From contig NZ_JAJMPA010000001.1 of assembly GCF_020991475.1 (NCBI RefSeq), positions 310,001-374,000 of the forward strand: a DNA stretch of 64,000 nucleotides. The letters run 5' to 3'. Each line of letters begins with the position of its first letter. The stretch's first letter is position 1. The position numbers and the translations under genes are program-made. This document shows positions 17,316-26,918 of the stretch, one piece after another. The stretch is from Pedobacter sp. MC2016-14. Its GTDB lineage: Bacteria > Bacteroidota > Bacteroidia > Sphingobacteriales > Sphingobacteriaceae. Below the pieces are notes generated by a model that was not told the DNA's origin, searched no databases, and saw only the letters and a list, made by a program, of their open reading frames with translations.

Positions 17316-18921
17316 TTTAAGCTGGTCTGGATTTATCCATTGGGCACCTAAAAAAATACTGCTGTCCTCCCTGTTTTATGGCAGCATCAGGATTCTCTTT
17401 GCCACCGCCTGGCCCTACCTGTTATACCATTACCTGCAAAAAAGAGATTTTACCTTTAACGCAGCGGCCGGACAAATCCTGGCCATCATCTTCCTGCTCT
17501 TTATATTATCCGCCCTCGCCACCCATAGGCAATCTGTACTCAACATTAAGCTGGTTGATGGTTTTAGCCATGCACTTTACCAAAAGTTATGGGAAAAGAT
17601 GCTGGCCATCAAATGGCTCAGCTTTCACCGCAAAAGCAGGGTTTATTTTATAGACATTTTTATGAATGAAGCCTGGCGCCTACGCAAAGGCATTACCGCA
17701 TTACTGGAATCCATTGTCGTTAACCTCATTCTCGTCGCCGCTTTAATGCTCCTGGTTTTCCTCAGCAGCAAACTGATGTTCCTGCTCTGCATCTTTTCAC
17801 TGGGCATCAGCGGGGCACTTCACCTGTATTCCAGCTACAAGCTCCGCCCACTGGTCCAACACTTTCATCAGGCCTGGCGTAACCAGCACCACTGGAGTTC
17901 AACCCTAACCGATCAGTTCGACCTCCTGAAAATGGACCGTGGTCATGCCTTTTCCAGGGTTCAAAACGAAAACAATACTGCCGCCTTTCTGGGTAGCAAC
18001 TCCGCCATGTTAAAGGACCAAAGCAAATGGAACTCTATCAACCTCTTGGTCAACAACCTGCTGCGCCTGCTCGTTTTTCTGCTTGGCATGTACTGGGTAC
18101 AGCAACAGCAAATCCTGTTTGCAGATTTCCTGTTTATATTGCTCATCGTGAGCATGATCCAAACCAACCTCAACCAGGTGCCTACCGCTATTTATACCTC
18201 TATCGAAAGTAAGGAAGCCAGCAACAGGATCAGGGAGTTTTTTGCCATGGATACAGATCTGGCAGCGCAAAACAACATCAAGCCCCTGCCCAACATTCAC
18301 AGCATCAGCATAACCGACCTCCGCTTTGCCTACAGCAGCCAGAACGTTGTTAAAAATCCAGCCATACATTTACAAAAGGGAAAGCTGTATTTATGGCAAG
18401 GTGCCAATGGCAGTGGCAAATCCACCACCGCACATGTACTGATGGGTTTACTGGAACCGGATAGCGGAAACTTGACCGTCAATGGGGCAGCATGCAGCTG
18501 GCAGGAATTAAAGGCCTACCAGCACCGTTTTGCTTTCGTACATCAGGAAGCCCCTATGTTCATCGGCACGCTCCAGGAAAACATCCTTTTCGGGCACCCG
18601 GAGCCTGCCAGGGCCTGGCAACAGCTCCAGCACAGCTGGCTCCACCCTTTATTACCATCGGGACAAAACGCAGAAAGCCGAACCATAGGAGAACATGGGG
18701 AGGGACTCTCCGGTGGAGAAGCCCGCCGTCTGGCCCTCATCCGGGAATGGCTACGCGACTCGGAACTCATCATCCTGGACGAACCGCTCAATCACCTGGA
18801 TGAATATTCCATTACCGAGCTCAGGCGCGAAATTGTGAATATCAAGCACAATGCCATTGTCATTATCATCAGTCACCAAACCGGATTTGAAACCTTAGCA
18901 GATGAGATCAGAAGATTTTAA
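17293..18921 (+). CDS. ABC exporter with fused membrane and ATPase domains
   Basis: Half-transporter of 542 residues. The N-terminal part (about 25-310) has five or six membrane helices. The ATPase domain shows Walker A GANGSGKST (about 371-379), Q-loop region FVHQEAP, signature LSGGEARR (about 472), Walker B ELIILDEPLNHLD and the switch His in IIISHQ. No N-terminal peptidase C39 domain is present. Its place in the operon suggests export of whatever the PqqD/HprK/GT group produces, as for the transporter of lasso and other RiPP clusters; a lipid-linked glycan is the alternative. It overlaps the next gene by 20 nt. Confidence 0.88.
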   Translation: MKKEEQDNLSWSGFIHWAPKKILLSSLFYGSIRILFATAWPYLLYHYLQKRDFTFNAAAGQILAIIFLLFILSALATHRQSVLNIKLVDGFSHALYQKLWEKMLAIKWLSFHRKSRVYFIDIFMNEAWRLRKGITALLESIVVNLILVAALMLLVFLSSKLMFLLCIFSLGISGALHLYSSYKLRPLVQHFHQAWRNQHHWSSTLTDQFDLLKMDRGHAFSRVQNENNTAAFLGSNSAMLKDQSKWNSINLLVNNLLRLLVFLLGMYWVQQQQILFADFLFILLIVSMIQTNLNQVPTAIYTSIESKEASNRIREFFAMDTDLAAQNNIKPLPNIHSISITDLRFAYSSQNVVKNPAIHLQKGKLYLWQGANGSGKSTTAHVLMGLLEPDSGNLTVNGAACSWQELKAYQHRFAFVHQEAPMFIGTLQENILFGHPEPARAWQQLQHSWLHPLLPSGQNAESRTIGEHGEGLSGGEARRLALIREWLRDSELIILDEPLNHLDEYSITELRREIVNIKHNAIVIIISHQTGFETLADEIRRF

Positions 18922-19996
18922 CAACCTCGACAAGCTGGAACCGGCACAGCAGGCTTTGGTCAAAGCCTGCCTTTCTAATGAGCCGAAAGCCCTGGAAGGC
19001 GCTTTGCGGCAATGGGAAAAATTGGTGGTGATGGATGACCTCAGCTTCAGCGCCATGAGACTGATCCCATTATTCTACCATAAAATCCAGGAAGCGGGAC
19101 TCAGCAGCAGTTATGAAAAACGCCTTAAAGTCATCTATAAACATTGGTGGCTCAAAACACAGCACATTTTAAACCAGGTCAAAACCGTCAATCAGGCACT
19201 GCAACAACAAGGAATAAAGCCCATATTGATCAAGGGAATTTCTTTGCTGGCCTATTATGACAAAGCTGAACTCAGGCCAATGGCTGATTTCGACCTGTTG
19301 ATTAAACCAAATGAAATCAGCAGCACCATCCAGACCCTTAAGATATTAGGTTATCAACCTAAATTAAAAACAGAATCCATCTTAAGCAAATACCCCAAGC
19401 TGGTTACAGACTTTACCCACTCTATTGAATGTGTACATACCTTAACCGGCACAGAACTGGACCTGCATTGGCGGATTGGCTCCTCTTCTTCTTATCCATT
19501 TACCGCAGCCCTGCGCAACAACCTGGAAAGTTTTCCGGGATGGCCTGCTGCCCAAAAGCCAAAAGTAGCTTTTGAAGTATACATGATCATCATTCATGCC
19601 GTCATGTACGGGGCAGAAGACAACCTCAACTGGATGATTGACATCCAGCAGATCAATTCCAAAACCGATCAAAGTTTTTGGCCTGCGGCAAGACAGCTCG
19701 CCCTGGCAGAAAAAAAAGAAGAACTGTTTGATTACGGTTGTCACCTCCTGCAACTCAACGGCATCTATTCCGGACCGCAACTTAGGGAAGGTAAGCGCAT
19801 TCAAAAAATCACCATCTTTAAAGATCAATCCATTCAGCAGTTCAGCAGCTTTAAGCTCACCACCTTAAAGATCAAAAATGTTTACCTGATCCTGAAATAC
19901 CTTTATCCCCACAAAAGTACCTTGTATAAAATTTACCAGGGTTTTAGAAGAATGCAGTTCCATTTGCTGTTACAACGCCATTCCGACAGGGCATAA
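18902..19996 (+). CDS. Nucleotidyltransferase-like protein (NTP_transf_5 type)
   Basis: Resembles the uncharacterised nucleotidyltransferase family often found in lasso-peptide and exopolysaccharide loci. Seen: IKPILIKGISLLAYYDKAEL followed by RPMADFDLLI, the expected Gly-Ser-like and Asp-x-Asp metal-binding elements, then an alpha-helical C-terminal half with ELDLHWRI and MIDIQQI. Length (364) is normal. It is the last gene of the operon starting at 13790 and ends six bases before the convergent acyltransferase gene. A transfer of nucleotide or phosphate to the peptide or glycan is possible; the substrate is unknown for the whole family. Confidence 0.8.
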   Translation: MRSEDFNNLDKLEPAQQALVKACLSNEPKALEGALRQWEKLVVMDDLSFSAMRLIPLFYHKIQEAGLSSSYEKRLKVIYKHWWLKTQHILNQVKTVNQALQQQGIKPILIKGISLLAYYDKAELRPMADFDLLIKPNEISSTIQTLKILGYQPKLKTESILSKYPKLVTDFTHSIECVHTLTGTELDLHWRIGSSSSYPFTAALRNNLESFPGWPAAQKPKVAFEVYMIIIHAVMYGAEDNLNWMIDIQQINSKTDQSFWPAARQLALAEKKEELFDYGCHLLQLNGIYSGPQLREGKRIQKITIFKDQSIQQFSSFKLTTLKIKNVYLILKYLYPHKSTLYKIYQGFRRMQFHLLLQRHSDRA

Positions 19997-20002
19997 CAGG
20001 CG

Positions 20003-21901
20003 TCATCGCGAAATGAGGGTATCTGATGCCATAAACTTCTTAAAGATCGGGCTGGCCAATACCTTTGCCAAAGCCTTGTCTGCACCAAACTTACTCAGAT
20101 GGTGGTCGTCCGAAATATAAGGAACAGCATTAGGAGAGATGCCCGGTACACTGTCTGTATTTATAATCGGGATATACACCTCTTTTAGCTTAGCCTTTAA
20201 CAGTCCATCTATTTTAACGGAATTCGCTTTCAAAAAATGTTTCCAGATGGAAATGTGGTATTGGTGTTCCTTCGCGGCAATGGTGGGGTATGGAATGGTA
20301 TAGGTTTCATTCTGCCCAATGAGCACAACAGGAATTTTATAGGATTTCAAAAAGCTCAGCGTAGCCTTAATGTCGCTGAGCAATTCCGCCCTGCGGCCTT
20401 CATATGCATCCACCCAGTTCGCACTCAAAATCACCCCGTCAATCGCATCGGCATTTTCCACAATAAATTGATCATACACAAAATCCCTTACCTCCGTACA
20501 GTGCGCCCTGCCGCTCATATTGATGACCGGAAAACACCCACTTGCCGTGGCCTGCAACAGATTCACATTTCTCTCTGCAAAAGCCTCCCTTAATGAAGCA
20601 GAAAAATGTGCGCCATGGCTGTCGCCAATCAGTAAAATATTCTTTTTACCCTTACGTAAATCCAGGCATTTCCCCCTGTTAAAAGGTTTCGCACCGGGAC
20701 AACTGGGACAAACAAAACAAGTACCCAATTGATATTGGGGAACCAGATCTTTGACTTTGGCCTTACCGTAGCCTGCGATTTTCAACGTACTAGCGCTAAA
20801 AGCCACCTTGTTTAACTGGAAAAAAGCGATCAGGCCCAGCAAAACCAGCAGCCCTGCAGAAAAGCCCATGATCCCGGCACTGCTAAATTTTAAGGGCTCC
20901 AGGTACCGATAAGAACACCAGCCTAAAGTCGCCGCCGTTAGTAACAGCAGGCAGAGCACTACAGGTGTCATTTCCAAACCAAGATATTGTGCAAATACAT
21001 ATACCGGCCAATGCCACAGGTATAAGGAGTATGAGATTTTACCCGGCCACTGTACAGCAGTCAGCCGCAACCCCCTAAAATCATTCCAGTTGGCCATCAA
21101 AATGAACACCGTAGCCACAACAGGCAATAAAGTAAAAGCACCGGGCCAGGCCATGCTGCTGTCTAAAAAGAAAAAGCACAAAATAATAGCGGCATAACCT
21201 ACCAGCGCAGTGAGCTTTCTCAGGCCGGCTTTAGCAGCATCTGTCCCTGACCTTTCAAAAAAGAAAGCAAGCCCACCTGCCAGCATTTCCCAGGCACGGG
21301 TATGCAAAAAGTAAAAAGAAGTGCTGGGTGCAATGCTGGTGGTATAAAGCGCCAGGCAACAAAAGGCCACATTTAACAGCACAAAAACCCACAAAAACTT
21401 AAGCTTATGAGAGAACAGCCTGTTCAGTGCGAGTAAAATAAGCGGATAAAGCAGGTAAAACTGCCATTCTACAGAGAGCGACCAGGTATGTAAAAAGATA
21501 TTCGTATCGGAGGAGGCATCAAAATAGCCAGCGTTCTGCCAATAGTAGATATTGGACAAAAACAGCAAACTTGCTAAGCCGTTCTTTAAGGTTAAGGCAT
21601 AATCGTCTGGAAAATAGACAAAGAATGCGCACAGGGCCACCAGGATCACCAGAAAAACTAAAGCCGGTACAATTCTTTTTAAGCGCTTGCCATAAAATTC
21701 GGCGAAAGAAAAGCTACCACCAAGTATCCCATTGTTAATGATTTTGGTCATCAAATACCCAGAAATCACAAAAAAAACGTCAACCCCTGCAAAGCCACCA
21801 GTTAAATAAGGAACCTTAAAATGAAAGAGCACCACACCCAAAACCGCAATTGCCCTCAGCGCATTGATGTCGTATCTAAATTTAATACTGTCTTTAACCA
21901 T
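20003..21901 (-). CDS. OafA/YrhL-type acyltransferase fused to SGNH domain
   Basis: Inner-membrane O-acyltransferase for surface glycans. The N-terminal part (about 8-360) is an acyltransferase-3 domain with about ten helices, the conserved RYDINALRAIAVLGVVLFHF (catalytic His in LFHF), GGFAGVDVFFVISGYL and SLSVEWQFYLLYPL. The C-terminal part (about 430-632) is an SGNH domain with NILLIGDSHGAHF (Ser nucleophile) and SDDHHLSKFGADKAL (Asp-His pair). This arrangement is known from O-antigen acetylases such as OafB, where acetyl passes from the membrane domain to the SGNH domain. It is convergent with the PqqD/HprK operon. The substrate is presumably the exopolysaccharide. Confidence 0.92.
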   Translation of the reverse strand: MVKDSIKFRYDINALRAIAVLGVVLFHFKVPYLTGGFAGVDVFFVISGYLMTKIINNGILGGSFSFAEFYGKRLKRIVPALVFLVILVALCAFFVYFPDDYALTLKNGLASLLFLSNIYYWQNAGYFDASSDTNIFLHTWSLSVEWQFYLLYPLILLALNRLFSHKLKFLWVFVLLNVAFCCLALYTTSIAPSTSFYFLHTRAWEMLAGGLAFFFERSGTDAAKAGLRKLTALVGYAAIILCFFFLDSSMAWPGAFTLLPVVATVFILMANWNDFRGLRLTAVQWPGKISYSLYLWHWPVYVFAQYLGLEMTPVVLCLLLLTAATLGWCSYRYLEPLKFSSAGIMGFSAGLLVLLGLIAFFQLNKVAFSASTLKIAGYGKAKVKDLVPQYQLGTCFVCPSCPGAKPFNRGKCLDLRKGKKNILLIGDSHGAHFSASLREAFAERNVNLLQATASGCFPVINMSGRAHCTEVRDFVYDQFIVENADAIDGVILSANWVDAYEGRRAELLSDIKATLSFLKSYKIPVVLIGQNETYTIPYPTIAAKEHQYHISIWKHFLKANSVKIDGLLKAKLKEVYIPIINTDSVPGISPNAVPYISDDHHLSKFGADKALAKVLASPIFKKFMASDTLISR

Positions 21902-22009
21902 AGGTAAGCATTCGCAGGGATGAAGGTAGGGCTTTCCAGTTAATTATCGAAACCGACCTCCCCGTCATTCCGAGCAACCATTCCCAACCCGCCCCATCCT
22001 TCCGGATTT

Positions 22010-22107
22010 GAGGAATGAATGAGCAAGCCTTCGTTGTTGGACATTACAAAATTATATATACATATAAATCTACTGGTCAAACAGGGGCATCTTGCGAATT
22101 CATCTCC
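22010..22107. repeat. Diverged copy of the 4087-4155 REP-like element
   Basis: Left arm around 22011-22029 (ATGAATGAGCAAGCC) and right arm around 22087-22107 (GCATCTTGCGAATTCATC) are partly complementary and match the arms of the element at 4087-4155. The centre differs: it holds about 60 nt of AT-rich sequence. It sits in the 508-nt gap between the divergent acyltransferase and gmd genes. Confidence 0.5.
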
Positions 22108-22224
22108 AACAAAACTTGTGTAATTTCAAAATAGGCTATAACATTCAAAGCCAACATGCCAAATCCCTACCCTTTACACACCCAAAAACATTACACTAAT
22201 ATTATAAAATTTGAATAATTCGAG

Positions 22225-22232
22225 TATATTTG
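22225..22232 (+). promoter_or_regulatory. Candidate -7 box for gmd-manC
   Basis: TATATTTG, an exact TAnnTTTG match, predicts a leader of about 170 nt before gmd. A TTTG lies only 11 nt upstream, too close for a normal -33 element. The rest of the gap 21902-22409 is AT-rich and, apart from the repeat at 22010, shows no gene. Confidence 0.35.
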
Positions 22233-22409
22233 GACTCAACTAGGGCGCGTATTGTACTTTTAACACTAAGATAACATCAAATCACGATGAAATTAACGGG
22301 CAGAAAGGCAAAACACCCTAATTTTATTTCCATAATTGCATAATTTAACAAGCGGAATAAAACATTAAAACATACATTATCTAAAACTCAGCTTACACGT
22401 ACAAGAAAC

Positions 22410-23522
22410 ATGAAGAAAGCGCTAATTACAGGTATCACAGGGCAGGATGGCTCCTATCTCGCAGATCTATTGTTAAAAAAAGGTTATGAAGTACACGGTA
22501 TCAAACGCCGTAGTTCACTCTTCAACACAGACCGTATAGACCACCTTTACCAGGACCCGCATGAAAGCAATGTTAAATTTGTACTGCACTACGGCGACTT
22601 AAGCGATTCTACCAATTTAATCCGGATTATCCAACAAGTACAACCAGACGAAATCTATAACCTGGGTGCAATGAGCCATGTACAGGTAAGTTTCGATACC
22701 CCAGAATATACCGCAAATGCCGATGGTATCGGAACCTTAAGAATTCTTGAAGCCATCCGCATCCTCGGATTGGTAAAAAAAACTAAAGTATACCAGGCTT
22801 CAACCTCAGAATTGTATGGTTTGGTACAAGCAGTTCCACAATCAGAAACTACTCCATTTTACCCACGTTCTCCCTACGCAGTAGCCAAAATGTACGCTTA
22901 CTGGATCACCGTAAATTATCGCGAAGCCTACGGTATGTATGCCTGCAATGGGATTCTTTTCAACCACGAAAGCCCATTACGTGGCGAAACCTTTGTAACC
23001 CGCAAAATCACGCGTGGTACCGCTAAAATAGCTTTAGGCATGCAAGATAAATTATACCTTGGAAACTTAGACGCACGCAGGGACTGGGGACATGCTAAAG
23101 ATTACGTAGAAGCCATGTGGTTAATCTTACAACAAGAAACCCCGGAAGATTTTGTCATTGCTACCGGTGTAACTACTACCGTACGCGATTTTATTAAAAT
23201 GTCTTTCCAGGAAGTAGGGATCACCTTAGCATTTACAGGTGAAGGTGCAGACGAGAAAGGAACAGTAGTTTCCTGCTCAAACCCAGATTTCCAGGTAGAA
23301 ATTGGTAAAGAAGTAGTCGCAGTAGATAAACGCTATTTCCGCCCTACAGAAGTAGATTTACTAATCGGCGATCCAACAAAATGTAAAACAAAACTAAACT
23401 GGATGCCTAAATATGATTTAGCCGCATTAGTTAATGATATGATGACTTCAGATGTAAGTTATTTCCGCAAAGAAAGAATGTTAAAAGAAGCAGGATATTC
23501 CGTTAAAAACCAGTTTGAATAA
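22410..23522 (+). CDS. gmd: GDP-mannose 4,6-dehydratase
   Basis: Converts GDP-mannose to GDP-4-keto-6-deoxymannose, precursor of GDP-fucose and related 6-deoxysugars. An SDR of 370 residues with the NADP loop [29 protein letters not shown], the catalytic region [22 protein letters not shown] (Tyr-x-x-x-Lys) and the Gmd-specific [20 protein letters not shown] and [20 protein letters not shown]. Length is normal. It is followed by manC four nt later, so the pair makes and uses GDP-mannose. No GDP-fucose synthase, Rmd or Per gene is in the window. Confidence 0.97.
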   Translation: MKKALITGITGQDGSYLADLLLKKGYEVHGIKRRSSLFNTDRIDHLYQDPHESNVKFVLHYGDLSDSTNLIRIIQQVQPDEIYNLGAMSHVQVSFDTPEYTANADGIGTLRILEAIRILGLVKKTKVYQASTSELYGLVQAVPQSETTPFYPRSPYAVAKMYAYWITVNYREAYGMYACNGILFNHESPLRGETFVTRKITRGTAKIALGMQDKLYLGNLDARRDWGHAKDYVEAMWLILQQETPEDFVIATGVTTTVRDFIKMSFQEVGITLAFTGEGADEKGTVVSCSNPDFQVEIGKEVVAVDKRYFRPTEVDLLIGDPTKCKTKLNWMPKYDLAALVNDMMTSDVSYFRKERMLKEAGYSVKNQFE

Positions 23523-23526
23523 ACCT

Positions 23527-24606
23527 ATGAACAACAACAATTACGTATTGATCATGGCAGGCGGAGTAGGAAGCCGCTTCTGGCCAAAAAGCCGAAACAA
23601 TTTCCCTAAACAATTTCTGGACATCCTTGGTATAGGTAAATCATTACTGCAACTTACGCATGAGCGGTTTCTGAAACTATGCCCATCAGAAAACATTTTC
23701 ATCGTAACCAATAGCCAATACAGGGATATTATTCTGGATCAGTTAAAAGGCATTACAGATGCACAACTGATCTGCGAACCAAGCCGTAACAATACCGCAC
23801 CCTGCATCGCTTACGCATCCTTTAAACTGGCTGCTTTAAACCCAAATGCAAACATCGTAGTTGCCCCCTCCGATCACTTTATCCTATACGAAGACATCTT
23901 CGTGAGCAAGGTAGAACAAGCTTTGGCCTATACAGAAAAGCACAACGCATTAGTTACCCTAGGTATTGCACCAACGCGTCCTGATACAGGCTACGGCTAC
24001 ATCCAGTACGACGCACATGAGGAAGAGGGTATCCATAAAGTAACTGAATTTAAAGAGAAGCCTGCCTTAGAAAAGGCGAAAGAATATCTGGCTGCTGGTA
24101 ACTACGTTTGGAATGCCGGAATCTTTATCTGGAAAGTGAGTTCAATTCTGGAGGCGCTTCAAAAACATTCTCCAGAAATACACGCCTTATTTCAGGAAGG
24201 AAGCGCATTATACAATACAGACCAGGAACGTGCTTTTATAGATGAGAAATATCCAACCTCTCCTAATATCTCCATAGACTATGCAATTATGGAGCAGGCA
24301 GATAATGTGTATACCATACCTGCAGATTTCGGCTGGTCTGATTTAGGCACCTGGGCATCTTTATATGAAGCTGCACCAAGGAATGAGGAAAACAATGTGA
24401 TTTCTGCCAAACAAATCAATGTCAAAGAGACCACCAATAGTATTATTCATATCCATACTGATAAATTAGCTGTTATTAGAGGCTTGGATGACTTTATTGT
24501 GGTAGATGAAGGCAACGCCTTATTGATTTACCCTAAAGGTCAGGAACAGGAGATAAAAGCAGTTGTGGCTGAAATGGCTAAAGAGTTTGGAGAGAACTTT
24601 ATTTAG
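23527..24606 (+). CDS. manC: Mannose-1-phosphate guanylyltransferase
   Basis: Makes GDP-mannose from mannose-1-phosphate and GTP. The nucleotidyltransferase motif is LIMAGGVGSRFWPKSRNNFP with KQFL next, followed by CEPSRNNTAPCIAYA, VVAPSDHFI, TGYGYIQY, FKEKP and YVWNAGIFIW. At 359 residues it is the short form without the C-terminal phosphomannose isomerase domain. I start at ATG 23527, just after the gmd stop; an upstream TTG overlapping gmd is less likely. Confidence 0.95.
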   Translation: MNNNNYVLIMAGGVGSRFWPKSRNNFPKQFLDILGIGKSLLQLTHERFLKLCPSENIFIVTNSQYRDIILDQLKGITDAQLICEPSRNNTAPCIAYASFKLAALNPNANIVVAPSDHFILYEDIFVSKVEQALAYTEKHNALVTLGIAPTRPDTGYGYIQYDAHEEEGIHKVTEFKEKPALEKAKEYLAAGNYVWNAGIFIWKVSSILEALQKHSPEIHALFQEGSALYNTDQERAFIDEKYPTSPNISIDYAIMEQADNVYTIPADFGWSDLGTWASLYEAAPRNEENNVISAKQINVKETTNSIIHIHTDKLAVIRGLDDFIVVDEGNALLIYPKGQEQEIKAVVAEMAKEFGENFI

Positions 24607-24703
24607 ACTTAAATAGCAAGATTTCGAATTTAAAATCCCTACTGAAAGGGAATCACATTCTACAGAGTATTACTAAAGAGATTACTCCTAACGTTGTTAA
24701 CAG

Positions 24704-24745
24704 AATTGGTCGAGATTTCTAATTCTTTAGACCTCTCGACCAATT
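24704..24745. terminator. Stem-loop between manC and an acyltransferase gene
   Basis: Perfect 12-bp stem (AATTGGTCGAGA at 24704-24715 with TCTCGACCAATT at 24734-24745), 18-nt loop, between convergent genes. A T-run is lacking, so factor-independent termination is uncertain. Confidence 0.5.
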
Positions 24746-24814
24746 TCAAATAAAGAAAATGTAAGTCTTAGTAAATATTTCCCCACACTAATGAAGGAAA
24801 TTTTATGTTTTAGA

Positions 24815-25807
24815 TTACCTCCCAAGATCTAAATTTGGCTTACCATATTTAACTCCACCTGATAGCCTTGCAGATGGTTTCTCAATAAAATACCAAAATC
24901 CCCAAGAAAACCCATAACAAACTAGCATCGCCAATATCAATAACATCCAATAATGAGAAGGATTTGTATAGCGCTGCAATAAATTGATCAATTTGATTCC
25001 AATTGGAAAATGCATTAAATATAATGAATAAGAGATCTCTCCAGTAAATTCAAGTCTGGAATTTACAGGTCTCCTATAAAATAATACAACTAAAACCGTA
25101 GCAACCGCCGAAATAGAAGCAGGTAACTCATAATAGCAAAACGAAAAAATAACCATGGATGCTAGCGTCACAATTTCTAGATAAGGACGTTTTTCCGCAA
25201 TATAAATCAAATACCCTAATGTCCCAATCAGGAAAAAAACCAAATAATCAAATAACCCAATATAATTCGTTAAGGAAGTTTGGGTTAGGATCATTAAAAA
25301 TGGGATTATCAAAACCATTGATAGCTTTGGGAATTTGGATAATGCGACAAAAAAAAGACCTATAAACAAATAATATTCTGCCTCAATCCGCAGCGTCCAA
25401 AATACGGGATTTTCGGAAGGAATATAAATATAAAACAAACTTTTAATTATTCTAAGTGGGGTCTCTGGATTGGAAATATGCCTTATTTTATAAGAAACTG
25501 CAGCTATTATAAATGTCAACAGCAGAGCGACTAAGTAAGGAGGATGTAAGCGCAAAAGACGCTTGTATAAAAACTTAAAATAGTCACTAATAACATACCT
25601 CGATTTAAATAAGCTATAAGGAATTATAAATCCGGATATTACAAAGAATATGTGAACACCATATCTTCCATAGTCTCTAAATACCTCAAAAAGTTGCGGT
25701 AGAGTGCTACCGCTAGTGACCTGATCGCCGAAATGGCATAAACATACAGCAACTACTGCTATCCCCCTTAATAAAGCGAGACTTGTTATTTTAGATTGTT
25801 TAAACAT
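24815..25807 (-). CDS. Acyltransferase-3 family membrane protein
   Basis: Predicted polysaccharide O-acyltransferase of the OafA type, 330 residues, with about ten membrane helices and no SGNH domain. Seen: SLALLRGIAVVAVCLCHFGD (catalytic-type His), RYGVHIFFVISGFIIPY, an SRYVISDYFKFLYKRLLRLHP segment, TLRIEAEYYLF and EFTGEISYSLYLMHFPIG. It ends the leftmost part of the EPS region, separated by 186 nt from the SGNH gene upstream. Its DNA is clearly AT-richer than the gmd-manC pair next to it. Confidence 0.9.
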   Translation of the reverse strand: MFKQSKITSLALLRGIAVVAVCLCHFGDQVTSGSTLPQLFEVFRDYGRYGVHIFFVISGFIIPYSLFKSRYVISDYFKFLYKRLLRLHPPYLVALLLTFIIAAVSYKIRHISNPETPLRIIKSLFYIYIPSENPVFWTLRIEAEYYLFIGLFFVALSKFPKLSMVLIIPFLMILTQTSLTNYIGLFDYLVFFLIGTLGYLIYIAEKRPYLEIVTLASMVIFSFCYYELPASISAVATVLVVLFYRRPVNSRLEFTGEISYSLYLMHFPIGIKLINLLQRYTNPSHYWMLLILAMLVCYGFSWGFWYFIEKPSARLSGGVKYGKPNLDLGR

Positions 25808-25993
25808 TTAAAACAAATTTACAAATGTTTCGTCGCTAAATAGTAAATCTTAACAATAAAAACCTTTGTTTTAGCACATTAATGATCCCCCTTCATGAAA
25901 CAGCGGCTAAAAAGCATTTCAAAAAGATCAGAACAGATATCTTGCTCGCTGATCCTCAAACTTAGCTCTTAGAAATTCACAATTAAACGAGGC

Positions 25994-26914
25994 TTATAGG
26001 ATGAATTTCTCTTTCCTGAGTATACCTATTAAATACTTATTGAATATATTAACGCCATATTGGTTCACGTGACTATCATCATAATGCATATTAGCAGGCA
26101 GATTAAGCTTTTCATTAAAATTATAATAAGGGCCAAATTTGGATAGCAATGTATCAATAGACTTGTTATTAACATATGAGTTATAATTTGACCTTGCAAA
26201 TGGAGATTGAACTAAAACAAAGGGAATCTTCTCAACTTCTAACTTTTTAAGAATTCTTTTTAAAGCATTTAGCTGGTCATCTGATACACTAATAACTGAC
26301 TTTTCCCTGCGTTTAAAACTTTTTGAATTCTTATAAGTTTCAACATATCCTCCAGAAATATATTTCTCCCCTTCAAATTCACCATTTTTGGTATCCTTTA
26401 AATGTAGAATATTATTAAAACTACTAAATATTAATGTGTTGTAAGCCTTCAGACTATTAGAGTTGAAAGTCATTTTCACAGTCTCAAAACTGACTTCACC
26501 ATTTGACACTAAATCAATGGTTGACTCAAGTCCATCAGAATTTAACAACATAGGATAAATGTCTATGATAACAAACTTTGGGTTTAAATCATCGGAAAAT
26601 TTATTCATTAAATATTCAGTCTGAATCAAAGTCTGCGCACTTGATCCAAGGTTGCAAATATCATAGCCATTCCTTCTAAAAATCCTTGGATCATAACCCC
26701 TATAAGCATGAGATGATCCAATAACCAAAATATCGACATTTCGTTTCTGTCGTGCTTCTTCCAACCGGCGACCGACAAAGCCAAAAGCACCTCCCACCCT
26801 CATATTTTTTACTAATAGCTTAGGTGCGAAAGCGCCAGAGACTATTATCATTAAAATGTAAATTAGGGTGCTAAAAATAAAAAAGAGAATAAGCCTGCTA
26901 ATGAATTTTTTCAT
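25994..26914 (-). CDS. Membrane-anchored SGNH-like protein, partner of MBOAT
   Basis: Single N-terminal membrane helix followed by a periplasmic SGNH-like domain: DILVIGSSHAYRGYDPRIF (Ser-His in the GSSHA position of DltD/AlgJ-like proteins), CNLGSSAQTLIQTEYLMN, PKFVIIDIYPML, and a C-terminal MHYDDSHVNQYGVNIFNKYL with the Asp-x-x-His pair. I start at ATG 26914 (306 residues), four bases after the MBOAT stop; ATG 26950 would overlap MBOAT by 32 nt. MBOAT plus SGNH pairs (AlgI/AlgJ, DltB/DltD, PatA/PatB) pass acyl groups across the inner membrane onto a surface polymer. The DNA is very AT-rich. Confidence 0.82.
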   Translation of the reverse strand: MKKFISRLILFFIFSTLIYILMIIVSGAFAPKLLVKNMRVGGAFGFVGRRLEEARQKRNVDILVIGSSHAYRGYDPRIFRRNGYDICNLGSSAQTLIQTEYLMNKFSDDLNPKFVIIDIYPMLLNSDGLESTIDLVSNGEVSFETVKMTFNSNSLKAYNTLIFSSFNNILHLKDTKNGEFEGEKYISGGYVETYKNSKSFKRREKSVISVSDDQLNALKRILKKLEVEKIPFVLVQSPFARSNYNSYVNNKSIDTLLSKFGPYYNFNEKLNLPANMHYDDSHVNQYGVNIFNKYLIGILRKEKFIL

Positions 26915-26918
26915 TTCT

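Noticed and set aside
13790..19996. Complete lasso-peptide cluster
   Set aside because: No asparagine-synthetase-like cyclase, no leader protease and no separate precursor gene could be found, so only partial similarity in gene content can be claimed.
20237..20593. 118-codon plus-strand ORF opposite the acyltransferase-SGNH gene
   Set aside because: It lies wholly antisense to a well-supported gene and shows no domain; a shadow frame.
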